From contig CAYYOT010000013.1 of NCBI GenBank assembly GCA_964473255.1, positions 1 to 64,000 on the forward strand: a DNA stretch of 64,000 nucleotides. Direction: 5' to 3'. Below the pieces are notes generated by a model. That model had not been told where the DNA came from, searched no databases, and worked only from the letters and a program-made list of their open reading frames with translations. The DNA is from Kuafuiihalomonas sp964473255. GTDB taxonomy: Bacteria; Myxococcota; Kuafuiibacteriia; Kuafuiibacteriales; Kuafuiibacteriaceae. Below, in pieces: positions 45,267 through 53,932 of this stretch. How positions within the stretch are numbered: position 1 is the first letter of the stretch; the number at the start of each line of letters is the position of its first letter. Position numbers and translations under genes: made by a program.

Positions 45267-48080
45267 ATGCGGAACCGAATCGCCTGGTTAGGCCTAGGGT
45301 TGGCTCTTGGGGCCTGCGGGGACGACGGCGGAAACGCGGGCGGGGCGCCCGACGAGTGGCGGGTGCTGGCCTCGGGCTTTCCGGAGGCGGTCCTGGCCGT
45401 CGACGGCACGAGCCGAAGCAACGTCTTCGTCGTGGGGGCCAACCAGGGGCAGGGGCCGCTCATCGAGCGCTACGACGGCACGCGCTGGGAGCGGATACGC
45501 TTCGACCAAGACGTTTCGCTGTGGTGGGTCGACGTGGTCGACGAGACAACCGCGTTCGCGGCCGGGACGCGGGCGACGGTCCTTCGCATTCGCGACGGCG
45601 TGCCCGAGCGCCTGCCCACGCCGGGCCTGTCCAAGCATACGGTCTTCGGGCTGTGGGCGCGAAGTGAGTCCGACGTGTACGCCGTGGGTGCCGTCCGCGG
45701 CCGTGACGGCTTCATTTGGCGGTACGACGGAACCGACTGGACGGAGCTCGAGCTTCCCCGGAGCCTCGCCTCCCCCGCCCTGGGTCGGGGACCGGCGCTG
45801 TTCAAGGTCTGGGGCAACGACGAGGCGGTGTGGGTCGTGGGCGGCCAGGGTCTCGTCATGCGTTCCACGGACGGAACCACGTTCGACGTCGTCGAGAGCG
45901 GAACGAATCAGCTTCTCTTCACCGTCCACGGAGGCGGAAGCGAAGTGGGCTTCGTCGGCGGCGGGACGGAAGCCGTTTTGCTGGAGGCCGAAGACGAGGC
46001 GCTCGTGGCTCGAGAGGTGCCGCCCGTCGGCATCATCCAGGGCCTGTACTACAGCGGCGACGGCTCCCAGGCGGTCGCCACCGGACGCGACGGTCTGGTC
46101 TTCATGCGGAGCCCGGAAGGCTGGGAACGAGAGAACACGGAGCTCAGCCTCGGAATCGAAAGCCTGCACGCGGCATGGATCGATCCGGAGGGCGGGATCT
46201 GGGCGGTGGGCGGAAACGTCCTGAGCGATCGCCTGGACGAGGGCGTGGTGATCGTGCGCGGCGTGAGCGCCGAGGACCTGCCCCCGCCGGAGGTGGTGCA
46301 GCCCCCCCCGCCGGAATGCCCCATCGAGGAGGTGGACCCGACGCCCGACAAGTCGATCGCCCGCCGCTGGATCGAGCAGAACCTGAACGCCATTCGTCGC
46401 GACATTCCGCGACCCACGGTGCACGCTCGGAATCTATTTCACGTGTCGGCCGCGATGTACGACATCTGGGCCGCAACCGAGGACGGCCCGAGCCAGGTCT
46501 TCATCGACGAGACCTTCCCGCCCCCCGCCGACCTCGACGCCTTTCGCCAGACGGCCATGAGCTACGCGGCGTACCGGATCCTCACCCATCGCTACGAACC
46601 CCCGGCCGTGGGCGGCGAGGTCACGGTGGACTGCCTCGACCGCTTCATGGACGTGCTGGGCCTCGACCCCGACGACACCACCGCCGAGGGCGACTCCGCC
46701 GTGGCCTTCGGCAACCGGGTCGGCGCCGTGCTCATCGAGTTCGGGCGCACCGACGGCGCCAACGAGGCGGCCGATTACGTCGACCCCGACGGCTACGAGC
46801 CAGTGAATCCGCCGCTGGTGGTCGACGGCCCGGGCACCGTGATGAACGACCCGGCACGCTGGCAGGAGCTCGACCTGGCGGTACAGGTGACTCAGAACGG
46901 CATCAACATCGGCTCTGGCGTGGTCCCGTACATCGGGCCCCACTGGCGCGACGTGACCCCGTTTGCGCTCGTGCGACCGGCGCCCGATGCGCCCTACTAC
47001 GACGTGGGCGACGGCCCGACGTTCACTCCCGACATCATCGAGCAGGTGGTCCAGGTCATCGACCGCACGAGCCTCCTGGACGTGGACCTCTTGAACATGA
47101 TCGACACCTCACCCCGGGGCTACGGCAACAACAGCCTCGGCGCGGACGACGGTGGCGGCTACGACGAAAACCCCGTGACCGGCGAGCCCTACGCGCCGGT
47201 CATGGTGAACCAGTCGGACTTCGGCCGCATCATGGCCGAGTACTGGGCCGACGGTCCCAACTCCGAAACTCCGCCCGGCCACTGGAATACGATCGCCCAC
47301 GAAACGATGGACCGCGCGGACTTCGACCGGCGCTTCGAGGGTGAAGGGGAGCCGCTGGGTGAACTGGAGTATGACGTCAAGCTTCACCTCGCCCTGAACG
47401 GCGGCCTGCACGACGCGGCGATCACCGCCTGGGAGCTGAAGCGCATCTTCGAGTCGTCTCGGCCGGTCAGCCTGGTGCGCTACATGGCGCAGCTCGGCCA
47501 GTCGACGGAGACCGACGCCGACGACTACGACCCGATGGGTCTGCCGCTACGGCCCGGGCTCATCGAGCGCATTACCGAACAGAGCAGCCAACCCGGCGAG
47601 CGTCATGCGGCGCTCTATCCCTACGTGGGCGAGCTGGCCCTGCGCTCTTGGCGCGGCGAGCCGGGCGACCCCGTGAACGAGTACAGCGGCGTGGCCTGGA
47701 TCCGCGCGCTGGAGTGGGTGCCGTACCAGCGAGAGACGTTCGTGACGCCCGCCTTTCCCGGCTTTACGTCGGGGCACAGCACGTTCAGCCGCGCGGCGGC
47801 CGAGGTGATGGCTCTGTTCACCGGCAGCCCGTACTTTCCGGGGGGCTTTTATGAGATTCCGATCCGCCAGAACCAGTATCTGACGTTCGAGGAGGGCCCC
47901 ACGACCGATGTCCCCCTCCAGTTTGCCAGCTACTACGACTGCGCCGATCAAGCCGGCCAGTCGCGCATCTGGGGCGGCATCCACATCGTGGCCGACGACT
48001 ACATCGGCCGCGAGACCGGCTCCCAGACCGGCATCACCGCCTTCGAGGCCGCCAAACAGTACTTCCAAGGCCTCCGCTAG
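45267..48080 (+). CDS. Lipoprotein with propeller-like N-terminus and vanadium-haloperoxidase/PAP2 domain
   Basis: 937 residues from ATG 45267, chosen because it starts a lipoprotein signal (LALGACGDDGG, about Cys17). Residues about 30-370 form repeated propeller blades (VYAVGAVRGRDGFIWRYDGT, then AVWVVGGQGLVMRSTDG). The C-terminal ~550 residues resemble vanadium-dependent haloperoxidases: an N-terminal helical region (RRWIEQNLNAIRRDIPRPTV), KRIFESSRPVSLVR (about 725-738), the SGH motif GFTSGHSTFS (His837) and GIHIVADDYIGRETG (about 901-915) with the His that coordinates vanadate. Known members oxidise halides with peroxide; close relatives are acid phosphatases. Which applies here is not known. 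Confidence 0.82.
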   Translation: MRNRIAWLGLGLALGACGDDGGNAGGAPDEWRVLASGFPEAVLAVDGTSRSNVFVVGANQGQGPLIERYDGTRWERIRFDQDVSLWWVDVVDETTAFAAGTRATVLRIRDGVPERLPTPGLSKHTVFGLWARSESDVYAVGAVRGRDGFIWRYDGTDWTELELPRSLASPALGRGPALFKVWGNDEAVWVVGGQGLVMRSTDGTTFDVVESGTNQLLFTVHGGGSEVGFVGGGTEAVLLEAEDEALVAREVPPVGIIQGLYYSGDGSQAVATGRDGLVFMRSPEGWERENTELSLGIESLHAAWIDPEGGIWAVGGNVLSDRLDEGVVIVRGVSAEDLPPPEVVQPPPPECPIEEVDPTPDKSIARRWIEQNLNAIRRDIPRPTVHARNLFHVSAAMYDIWAATEDGPSQVFIDETFPPPADLDAFRQTAMSYAAYRILTHRYEPPAVGGEVTVDCLDRFMDVLGLDPDDTTAEGDSAVAFGNRVGAVLIEFGRTDGANEAADYVDPDGYEPVNPPLVVDGPGTVMNDPARWQELDLAVQVTQNGINIGSGVVPYIGPHWRDVTPFALVRPAPDAPYYDVGDGPTFTPDIIEQVVQVIDRTSLLDVDLLNMIDTSPRGYGNNSLGADDGGGYDENPVTGEPYAPVMVNQSDFGRIMAEYWADGPNSETPPGHWNTIAHETMDRADFDRRFEGEGEPLGELEYDVKLHLALNGGLHDAAITAWELKRIFESSRPVSLVRYMAQLGQSTETDADDYDPMGLPLRPGLIERITEQSSQPGERHAALYPYVGELALRSWRGEPGDPVNEYSGVAWIRALEWVPYQRETFVTPAFPGFTSGHSTFSRAAAEVMALFTGSPYFPGGFYEIPIRQNQYLTFEEGPTTDVPLQFASYYDCADQAGQSRIWGGIHIVADDYIGRETGSQTGITAFEAAKQYFQGLR

Positions 48081-48166
48081 CCCGCACCACCCGAGGGGCT
48101 CCTGCACCTTCTACTCGCACGATCATGACGCGATCGACAGTCGGCCGTTCTGCTCATGCGGTGTGA

Positions 48167-48353
48167 CGCAAACGTGAAATCGCCCGCGATGCGGCGGCAG
48201 GCGACCAGCTCGGCAACAGCGTCGCGCTGGCCGGCGACAACGGCACTCGTGGGAGCGATCCTCGACGATACGACCGCCGGAGGAAGAAGCGCCCGCTCAG
48301 CCTACGTTATTGTGCGCGCGGGTAAAGTCTGGACCGAACCGGGAGAACTCCAG
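48167..48353 (+). pseudogene. Remnant of an FG-GAP-repeat surface protein, frameshifted
   Basis: One frame reads DAAAGDQLGNSVALAGDN from 48188, the hallmark start of an FG-GAP/integrin-like repeat. After an extra base near 48239 the next frame continues with TALVGAILDDTTAGG and AYVIVRAGKVWTEPGELQ, the normal second half of the repeat. Stops lie on both sides (TGA 48164-48166 and TAG just after the repeat). It fills most of the 351-base gap between the peroxidase-like gene and the minus-strand cassette. Just after the peroxidase stop, AGCCC...GGGCT (48081-48097) may form a weak terminator. No intact gene is seen. Confidence 0.7.
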
Positions 48354-48431
48354 CGAAGCCAGTGTACTTAGACCGAGGCTTTGGAACGGAGACTCCGGCC
48401 GGAGATCTCAATAGGGGGTTCAAGATTCCGA

Positions 48432-51400
48432 CTACGAACCTGCCTCGGCAAGAGGACGCCTCGAACGATTCAACACGGCTTCCTCGGTCAGCGGACTCGA
48501 GGGGTGGTTGGAAAGGCAGTACGGTGTGGCGATTCGCTGCGGGGCCGACATGCCTTCCGAGTAGGCATAGAAGCACCCCGCCTTCAGCCTGGCAACGTCG
48601 CTGCCATCGCCACCACGGTCGCGGATTTGCTGCTGTGCGGCAGCAATTGCTGCCGGTGAATTGACCTTGCCAAAGAGAAGCGTCTTCGCATTCGAGATGA
48701 TGGTGTGGTCGATACTTCGCGGCTCCTGCGAGGCGAACACGAGGCCAAGTCCGTACTTGCGTGCCTGAGCGGCCAGACGTCGGAAGCTCTCTCGACAGGC
48801 CACGGCTTTGGCGGCTGGCACGAAGTCTTTCGCCTCATCAATCACCATAAGCCCCCGAATGGTCCCGTCCGGAGCTGGGTTCTTCTTGATCCAAACAAAC
48901 AGAATTCGAGCCAACTGGTCGAGGAAGGTCCTCTGCCCTTCCAGATCAGGAATACCAATGAAGTTCAAGACGGAGATGCGCGTTCGATGCCTGCCGAGAC
49001 CGAAGAGCACCGATGGGTCTAACGACGTCCCGTCCCCCTGGAGCAGCCGGTCCATCTGCATTCGAGCCCGGAGCTCGTCGGCAAGTTCACGAACCAGCTT
49101 ACCGGCCCGATCATAGCCCTCGAGAACAGTCGACGGGGGATCCGTCAGCACCGCCAGCAGATCCCTCAGACTCGAGCTATCCGACTCTGCCAGCACGTCA
49201 AGAGCTCGGTCGATGAGCGCTGTCTTCGTCGTTACGCTACGTCCGGTCACTTGAAGCATCTCAACCAAGCTTCCGCGAGTAATCTCCTTTGCGATCGCAT
49301 ACTCGTCGGGGGCATCCCGAATGCTGGATAGGTCGGGGATCGGGTTTAATTGCAGCGAACGTCCTGCCTCTCTCCCCGGCGTGAATACGACAGCTTCCGT
49401 CTGATCGAAATAGCGTGCGGCCTTGCCGCGGTCGGCCTCCCGGAACCCGTTTGGCTCCGCTGGCCAAGGGTCCCCAAGGCAGGCCAGGTCATTCGCACCG
49501 TCGATGACGATCGAGGGTACGCCGGCTAGTGCCGACTCTTCGACCAAGCGTTTCAAAAAGACCGTTTTTCCCGAGCCGCTCCCAGCGAGGATCACCGTGT
49601 GATTTGTGAGCTGCCCGAGAGACACCGCAACCTCAGGACCCTTGCCGGCTCCCGAGTACGCCTCCCCCAGCGGGATAGAAGTCTGCAGGCCCGGTTGGCG
49701 ATGTTCGGGATGGGACTCGGCCTCAGATGCATGCAGAGGCCGCGTACCCTTGGGCGAGGATTCCGACGTTGCAGCCTCGGAACCGCCTGCCACCGATGGC
49801 GACGAAAAGAGCCAATCAGCGGAGGCCGACAACATGGCCATCGAGTGGATCGGCTTCTTGTCGCGAAGCCAGCTCTTCAACCCTGGCAGATCTTCAGTTG
49901 TCTTCCAGAGCTCGCCCAGAGCCCAGAGAGTCGCGAGATCCTCAGTGCCGGGGTTGAGGAGAATGCCGCCTCGCTTCCCGAACGTGTCCATTAATCGGGC
50001 GGTCACCGGCCCACTCGGAACGTCGGTCGTCCGGAACAGAATCAGGCGCCGAAAACCAAGGGCTCTGTCGATGCCGGACTCCGTCATGGCCGCCTTCAGC
50101 CTCGCCTGGAACGCGCTGGGGTGCTTGCTCTGGAGAAAGCGAAATCCAAGGCAGCGCTCTCTATCGCCCTTATCATGGTGGACGATGCGAATGAGCGCAT
50201 GCAGTGGGTCGTAGCTCTTGTTCGTTGTAAACGTCTTCGTAACCTCCGCGTCCTTGTCCGTCGGTAAAATCACTTCGACCGCAAGTGTGTCGCAAAGCGC
50301 TTCAATAAGAGCATCCTGAGCTTCCTCGGCGTTCGGTTCGAGGACTGGTCCAACTTCGAAACGAGCACGAGCCCGGTCGAACTGATCTGTGAAGGCGTCG
50401 CCCGTATTGGGGACTGGCACTGCGTCTGCGGCGCCCGACAAAGACTGAAGCTCCCGCACTTCGTGGCGAAGGAGACATGCCTCGACATGCTCACCGCATC
50501 GCCGCAGGACCTCGCGAGGGTACAATCCCACCCCCTCTCTGAGCGCTTCCTCTTGGATAGGCCAGGTCGGATACGGCGGCTCAAAGCCAACGGAGCGATA
50601 CGCCGGAATGGTCCGTGCCTCCAGGAGGGACATCGCAATGGTGTGATCATCGAGGGGCCGAAGTGTCGTTGGTGCCTCGTATCGACCGGCGACAGGCGCG
50701 ATCGACCTTTCCCTGAGCGTGCTCCACGTGCTTTCGAGGCAGGACACAACGAGCATCGTCCGCGGCATCAGGTCTCGGAGCGACATTAGTCCCCCTGCGA
50801 TTCCTTCTACAATCGACAGTGACGCCTGCTGGCGCCCAAACGGATCTCCGAGTGTATCTTCCTGGCCGGACGCGAGCTGGTGCTCGCGTACGATGTTGTC
50901 CATCTGATCAAAAGAGAGGACCAGCGGTGCGCGCAACGACAGAAGCCAGCCTAAGCCTTTCACAACCTGAGGTGGCTCAGGATTCTGGTTCCTGAAGTCG
51001 TGATGAAACCCCGTCTGGTCGTTCACACCCAAGCTCTGAAGCCACGCGTAGCCGATGTTCATTAGCTCGAAATCCGTCGAGCCGAGAAGAACGAGCGCCC
51101 GAACGACGTCCTGATGCTCCAATGCTGCTGCCATGTCCCTCTTCGCCAGCTCTCCGATGATCGTGCGGATTCGATTGTTGAGTCTGGGTGGGCGCAGCTC
51201 TCGGAGCTCGCTAACGGAGGACACGTTCAGAGAATCGCCACAGAGCTCGACGATACCCTCGAGCGTCTCCACGTACTGAGGCTGACCAGTGCAGCCCGGC
51301 TTCATGATCGACTTGAACGCACCCAGTAAAACAGTGTCCCAAAAACTCGAGACGTTCGAGAGATCAACGGACAGGAACGAGCAGCCTCGGTCGAGCGCCT

Positions 51401-51635
51401 CACGACGCAATGAACCGAGAAGATGCGTCTTTCCCGAACCTGCGGTGCCGATGATGATCTGGCCAAGAGGTGCTTTGCTGTCAGACCGGCTGATGAGTGC
51501 GTCGAGCTTCCTGCTCAGGAGATTGCGCGCCTCCGACTGAATGTCCGGCACGTCCGGCAGTCGATCGTCCCAAATGCTGTCGAGGTGAGTCGTCCAATTT
51601 AGGTCGACCGCCCTCAGCGCTGCTAGGTCATTCAC
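48432..51635 (-). CDS. Dual P-loop ATPase; N-terminal AAA domain and C-terminal HerA/FtsK-like domain
   Basis: 1067 residues. The N-terminal ATPase has Walker A GTAGSGKTH (about 62-70) and Walker B-like LVLSFDQMDN, plus a sensor-type stretch (RTMLVVSCLEST). A central ~250 residues are helical and contain a Cys-free core with ARFEVGPVLEPNAEEAQ. The C-terminal part has Walker A LAGSGSGKTVFLK (about 680-692), Walker B GLMVIDEAKDF (about 922-932), a sensor segment GLVFASQEPRSIDHTIISNA and LFGKVNSPAAIAA, the pattern of HerA/VirB4/FtsK-type DNA pumps. The GTG start overlaps the stop of the winged-helix gene (GTGA). It probably drives DNA translocation for the partner nuclease. The codon mix is lower in GC than in the flanking genes. 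Confidence 0.82.
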   Translation of the reverse strand: MNDLAALRAVDLNWTTHLDSIWDDRLPDVPDIQSEARNLLSRKLDALISRSDSKAPLGQIIIGTAGSGKTHLLGSLRREALDRGCSFLSVDLSNVSSFWDTVLLGAFKSIMKPGCTGQPQYVETLEGIVELCGDSLNVSSVSELRELRPPRLNNRIRTIIGELAKRDMAAALEHQDVVRALVLLGSTDFELMNIGYAWLQSLGVNDQTGFHHDFRNQNPEPPQVVKGLGWLLSLRAPLVLSFDQMDNIVREHQLASGQEDTLGDPFGRQQASLSIVEGIAGGLMSLRDLMPRTMLVVSCLESTWSTLRERSIAPVAGRYEAPTTLRPLDDHTIAMSLLEARTIPAYRSVGFEPPYPTWPIQEEALREGVGLYPREVLRRCGEHVEACLLRHEVRELQSLSGAADAVPVPNTGDAFTDQFDRARARFEVGPVLEPNAEEAQDALIEALCDTLAVEVILPTDKDAEVTKTFTTNKSYDPLHALIRIVHHDKGDRERCLGFRFLQSKHPSAFQARLKAAMTESGIDRALGFRRLILFRTTDVPSGPVTARLMDTFGKRGGILLNPGTEDLATLWALGELWKTTEDLPGLKSWLRDKKPIHSMAMLSASADWLFSSPSVAGGSEAATSESSPKGTRPLHASEAESHPEHRQPGLQTSIPLGEAYSGAGKGPEVAVSLGQLTNHTVILAGSGSGKTVFLKRLVEESALAGVPSIVIDGANDLACLGDPWPAEPNGFREADRGKAARYFDQTEAVVFTPGREAGRSLQLNPIPDLSSIRDAPDEYAIAKEITRGSLVEMLQVTGRSVTTKTALIDRALDVLAESDSSSLRDLLAVLTDPPSTVLEGYDRAGKLVRELADELRARMQMDRLLQGDGTSLDPSVLFGLGRHRTRISVLNFIGIPDLEGQRTFLDQLARILFVWIKKNPAPDGTIRGLMVIDEAKDFVPAAKAVACRESFRRLAAQARKYGLGLVFASQEPRSIDHTIISNAKTLLFGKVNSPAAIAAAQQQIRDRGGDGSDVARLKAGCFYAYSEGMSAPQRIATPYCLSNHPSSPLTEEAVLNRSRRPLAEAGS

Positions 51636-52273
51636 GGCGCCTCCTTCATGTAGATAATGTGACGCAGATGACCGGCCACCCTGATCGCGGCGCTCTCATC
51701 GGCTTCAGTGATGCTGAGTGGATCGTCCTTCTGCATCAGCACGAGCTTGTTCCCGCGCTGAAGCTCCAGCAGGGCCGCATCGAGCCGCTCGCGCGGCACA
51801 TCAGCCATTCTGTCACGCAATGCAGAGAGGTCGACGCGGACATTCGCGTTACCCCCGCCGGCGTCACGATACGCCCGCCAGACTCGCTGAGGAATCTGCT
51901 CTGCGCCTAGGTCAGACGACTCGGCAATCGCGGCAAGCCCGAGGAACTCACCAAGTGGGATCCCTCGCTGATTAATCGCTGATTTCAGGCGGGACAGGAT
52001 GCGAGACGCTAGTGCGTAGGCCCTCGAGACCGATGTTCCGGGAGCCGCGAGGTCAGACCCGAGATTGTCGGCGACCCAGGCCCATCCGCGGTCCGTGAGC
52101 ACGACGAGTTGAGCCGTCTTGTGGTCAGGCCGCGGCTCAAAGGCGATATAGCCGCGTTGCCTCAAACGCGTGCGAGCCTTCTTGTCGACGTGTCCAAACT
52201 TCGTTGGACCTTCCGCAAACACTAGGCGGGTCAGTATTCGACGCTCTTCATGGCTCAATTGGTTTGCCATCAT
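51632..52273 (-). CDS. Winged-helix protein of the ATPase-nuclease cassette
   Basis: 213 residues from ATG 52273 (a second ATG follows at 52270). AGGAG lies 5 bases upstream and the start overlaps the nuclease stop (ATGATG/TGA). The N-terminal ~65 residues are a winged helix of MarR/BlaI style (LSHEERRILTRLVF, KKARTRLRQRGYI, LVVLTDRGWAWVADNL). The C-terminal half has a helical region (AYALASRILSRLKSAINQ) and a second wing-like unit (RERLDAALLELQRGNKLVLM, ending in HLRHIIYMKEAP). It may be a DNA-binding adaptor or a repressor of the operon. I recognise no named family. Confidence 0.7.
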   Translation of the reverse strand: MMANQLSHEERRILTRLVFAEGPTKFGHVDKKARTRLRQRGYIAFEPRPDHKTAQLVVLTDRGWAWVADNLGSDLAAPGTSVSRAYALASRILSRLKSAINQRGIPLGEFLGLAAIAESSDLGAEQIPQRVWRAYRDAGGGNANVRVDLSALRDRMADVPRERLDAALLELQRGNKLVLMQKDDPLSITEADESAAIRVAGHLRHIIYMKEAP

Positions 52274-53247
52274 CCTTCTCCTATCCCCTGTGCCCGTCGC
52301 GCCCTTACGACCTGCCGGATATCCTCGAGAACTACTCGTGGCTCGACCATTACTCGCGAGTGCATGACCCGAAGAACAATGTACCCCGACGCCATGAGCT
52401 GCTGGTCTCGTCTTCGGTCCGCCTCGTAGTCGGCTTGACGCAGGTGCTGCCAACCATCGACCTCCAGAGCCATCTTGCCCGCCATCCAAACCGCATCGAC
52501 GATCGGCTCGGCCCCGGCCCTCGTCCGCACTCTCCGGTTGAAGGCGAACAGACCACGCAGCTCGGGATCCGTGCGAAACAAGGTGAAGAGCAGCTGCTCT
52601 CCCGGACTGAAATGATGCGGTTTACCTTCTTCGACTTCAGCTTCAAGCCGGCAACGTATGCCGCGATACGCGAAGCGCTGGATCTCCGGAGCCGCCCTGA
52701 AGGCCTCCGGGATAGCGACGATCAACCTCGTCTTGGATGCCTGGAGGAAGCCGTCGAGCTGAGAGAGGGCGCCCCCGATCATTTCAGGCATCGCCGACGA
52801 AGACGGCTGCCAGAACGCCATCGTGTGGTTCGTACCACCCAGGATCCGAAGGAGGTGGTCAGCCTCAACTTCTAGAGGTAGTCGGGTCACGCGCGGGGCG
52901 CGTGTGCGGGAGACCTTCCAGAGCGCCGCGTCCAACCAGCTCCGCGTAACGCCCGGCGTGGAAGACGAGATTGCCCGTGCGACCTCTGCCCTCGCCTTCG
53001 TAGGAAAGACGCTCCCTACTGCAGCTCTCGGCAGTCCGTTCCAGCGAGGCCAGACCCGCAGGGCATGTTCGGCCAGCGCAGCCGTGATCGAACCTCGAAT
53101 GTGGTTAACGGTGGCGTCCGGCTGTACGGCAACGACCGAGAGTCCTTCACATCGGGATTTGAACTGCAGCCAAGGAACCGGATCGATGTGCGCATCCGTC
53201 CAAAGAACACGCACCTGGCCAGGCCCCACGTCCGCGAGTCGCTCCAA
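52270..53247 (-). CDS. Putative nuclease with a DUF559/Vsr-like PD-(D/E)xK domain
   Basis: 325 residues from TTG 53247 (GGAG 8 bases upstream). The N-terminal ~200 residues are unfamiliar (LWTDAHIDPVPWLQFKSRCE, DHLLRILGGTNHTMAFWQPS). The C-terminal domain has the DUF559/very-short-patch layout: EPIVDAVWMAGK (Asp251), MALEVDGWQHL (Glu262, Asp264), YEADRRRDQQLMASGYIVLR and VVLEDIRQVV. The catalytic Lys of the E-x-K motif is replaced, as in other DUF559 proteins, where D-E-x-D is typical. It is the first gene of the cassette and coupled to the winged-helix gene. The 5' end may extend further in another frame (see 53298-53384). Confidence 0.7.
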   Translation of the reverse strand: MERLADVGPGQVRVLWTDAHIDPVPWLQFKSRCEGLSVVAVQPDATVNHIRGSITAALAEHALRVWPRWNGLPRAAVGSVFPTKARAEVARAISSSTPGVTRSWLDAALWKVSRTRAPRVTRLPLEVEADHLLRILGGTNHTMAFWQPSSSAMPEMIGGALSQLDGFLQASKTRLIVAIPEAFRAAPEIQRFAYRGIRCRLEAEVEEGKPHHFSPGEQLLFTLFRTDPELRGLFAFNRRVRTRAGAEPIVDAVWMAGKMALEVDGWQHLRQADYEADRRRDQQLMASGYIVLRVMHSRVMVEPRVVLEDIRQVVRARRAQGIGEG

Positions 53248-53297
53248 TGCCCCAGCTCCGCAGCGTGTCTTAGCGAAGGTGAAGCCTGGATCCTACA

Positions 53298-53384
53298 TTC
53301 ACCTGACCCCGCCCGGTTGAGTTGCTCGATCCCTTCCGAAGGGCTACGCAGAAGCTGCGTCACCGACGTTCTGTAGCCACACAT
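53298..53384 (-). other. Possible frameshifted 5' extension of the nuclease gene
   Basis: On the minus strand an ATG at 53384, with GGAG 8 bases upstream, opens a frame reading TSVTQLLRSPSEGIEQLNRA with high-GC third positions, as in a coding region. It is offset from the nuclease frame, which first meets TAG and then GFTFAKTRCGAGALERLADV. If one base was lost or gained between about 53265 and 53300, the original protein would start at 53384. The rest of the 53248-53457 gap shows no gene. Confidence 0.3.
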
Positions 53385-53457
53385 CAGAGGGGCTCCTGTG
53401 CACCGAGAGCAAGGTGGTTCCGGCAAGTCCTCCCTAGGACACCGAAGCTAAACGAAG

Positions 53458-53670
53458 ATGGGCGAGAGTCGACTCGATGGCACCATTGGGCTCGTCACCA
53501 TCTCCGGCGGCGGCGTCTTCCTCGAAGTGAACGTCGCCGACGCCGGCCTCACCAACGAGCCGTTCGCCCCACCACCCGTTCCCAGCGCGGCGACCGGGAC
53601 GATGTTCATGCTCCTGCTAGCTCTGGTGCTGACCGGACTCCTCGCGACCCGACGCAGACTCGTCGGCTGA
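53458..53670 (+). pseudogene. C-terminal tail of a sortase/CTERM-type surface protein (remnant)
   Basis: The 70 codons end in VPSAATGTMFMLLLALVLTG followed by LLATRRRLVG: a Pro-rich linker, a hydrophobic helix and a short Arg cluster, as in IPTL-, MYXO- or PEP-CTERM sorting tails. The preceding ~40 residues (LDGTIGLVTISGGGVFLEVN) look like the end of a beta-rich extracellular domain. There is no signal peptide or start with a ribosome site, so it is read as the surviving tail of a larger surface-protein gene cut off on the cassette side. Confidence 0.5.
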
Positions 53671-53736
53671 ACACGTCGCAGAGCGCCCTAGGGGCTCCTC
53701 TTCTCTCAATTCGCGCACGGACTCGGCCCCGCTTGC

Positions 53737-53784
53737 CTGGTCACTCACGCCACCCGCCCCGACAGCAAACAGAGCTCCTTGTAG
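53737..53784 (+). pseudogene. Remnant of a second dsrE-like gene (3' end only)
   Basis: The bases 53740-53772 match 45093-45125 of the dsrE-like gene at 29 of 33 positions, including 18 in a row. The translation LVTHATRPDSKQSSL followed by TAG parallels LTHAARPDSKQVTF and stop in the intact gene. Nothing upstream continues the match. The rest of the stretch 53671-53932 holds no gene; a hairpin-like AGCGCCCTAGGGGCT at 53682-53696 may terminate the CTERM remnant. Confidence 0.6.
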
Positions 53785-53932
53785 TTCGGGAGCGCTCTTC
53801 GGTCGCCCCTCACCCTTCGCAGGCGCCAAAGGTCTCGCAGTCGCGAGTCGAGGAGCTGCGAAGGGTTCAGCGGTCAGATTTATTCCAGCCTTTGTACTGG
53901 ACACTTTCTATCCACCCCGGCACCTCGCACCG

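Noticed and set aside
45716..47344. A 542-codon frame overlapping the haloperoxidase-like gene
   Set aside because: Arg/Gly/His-rich composition typical of a shifted frame; the true frame has clear motifs.
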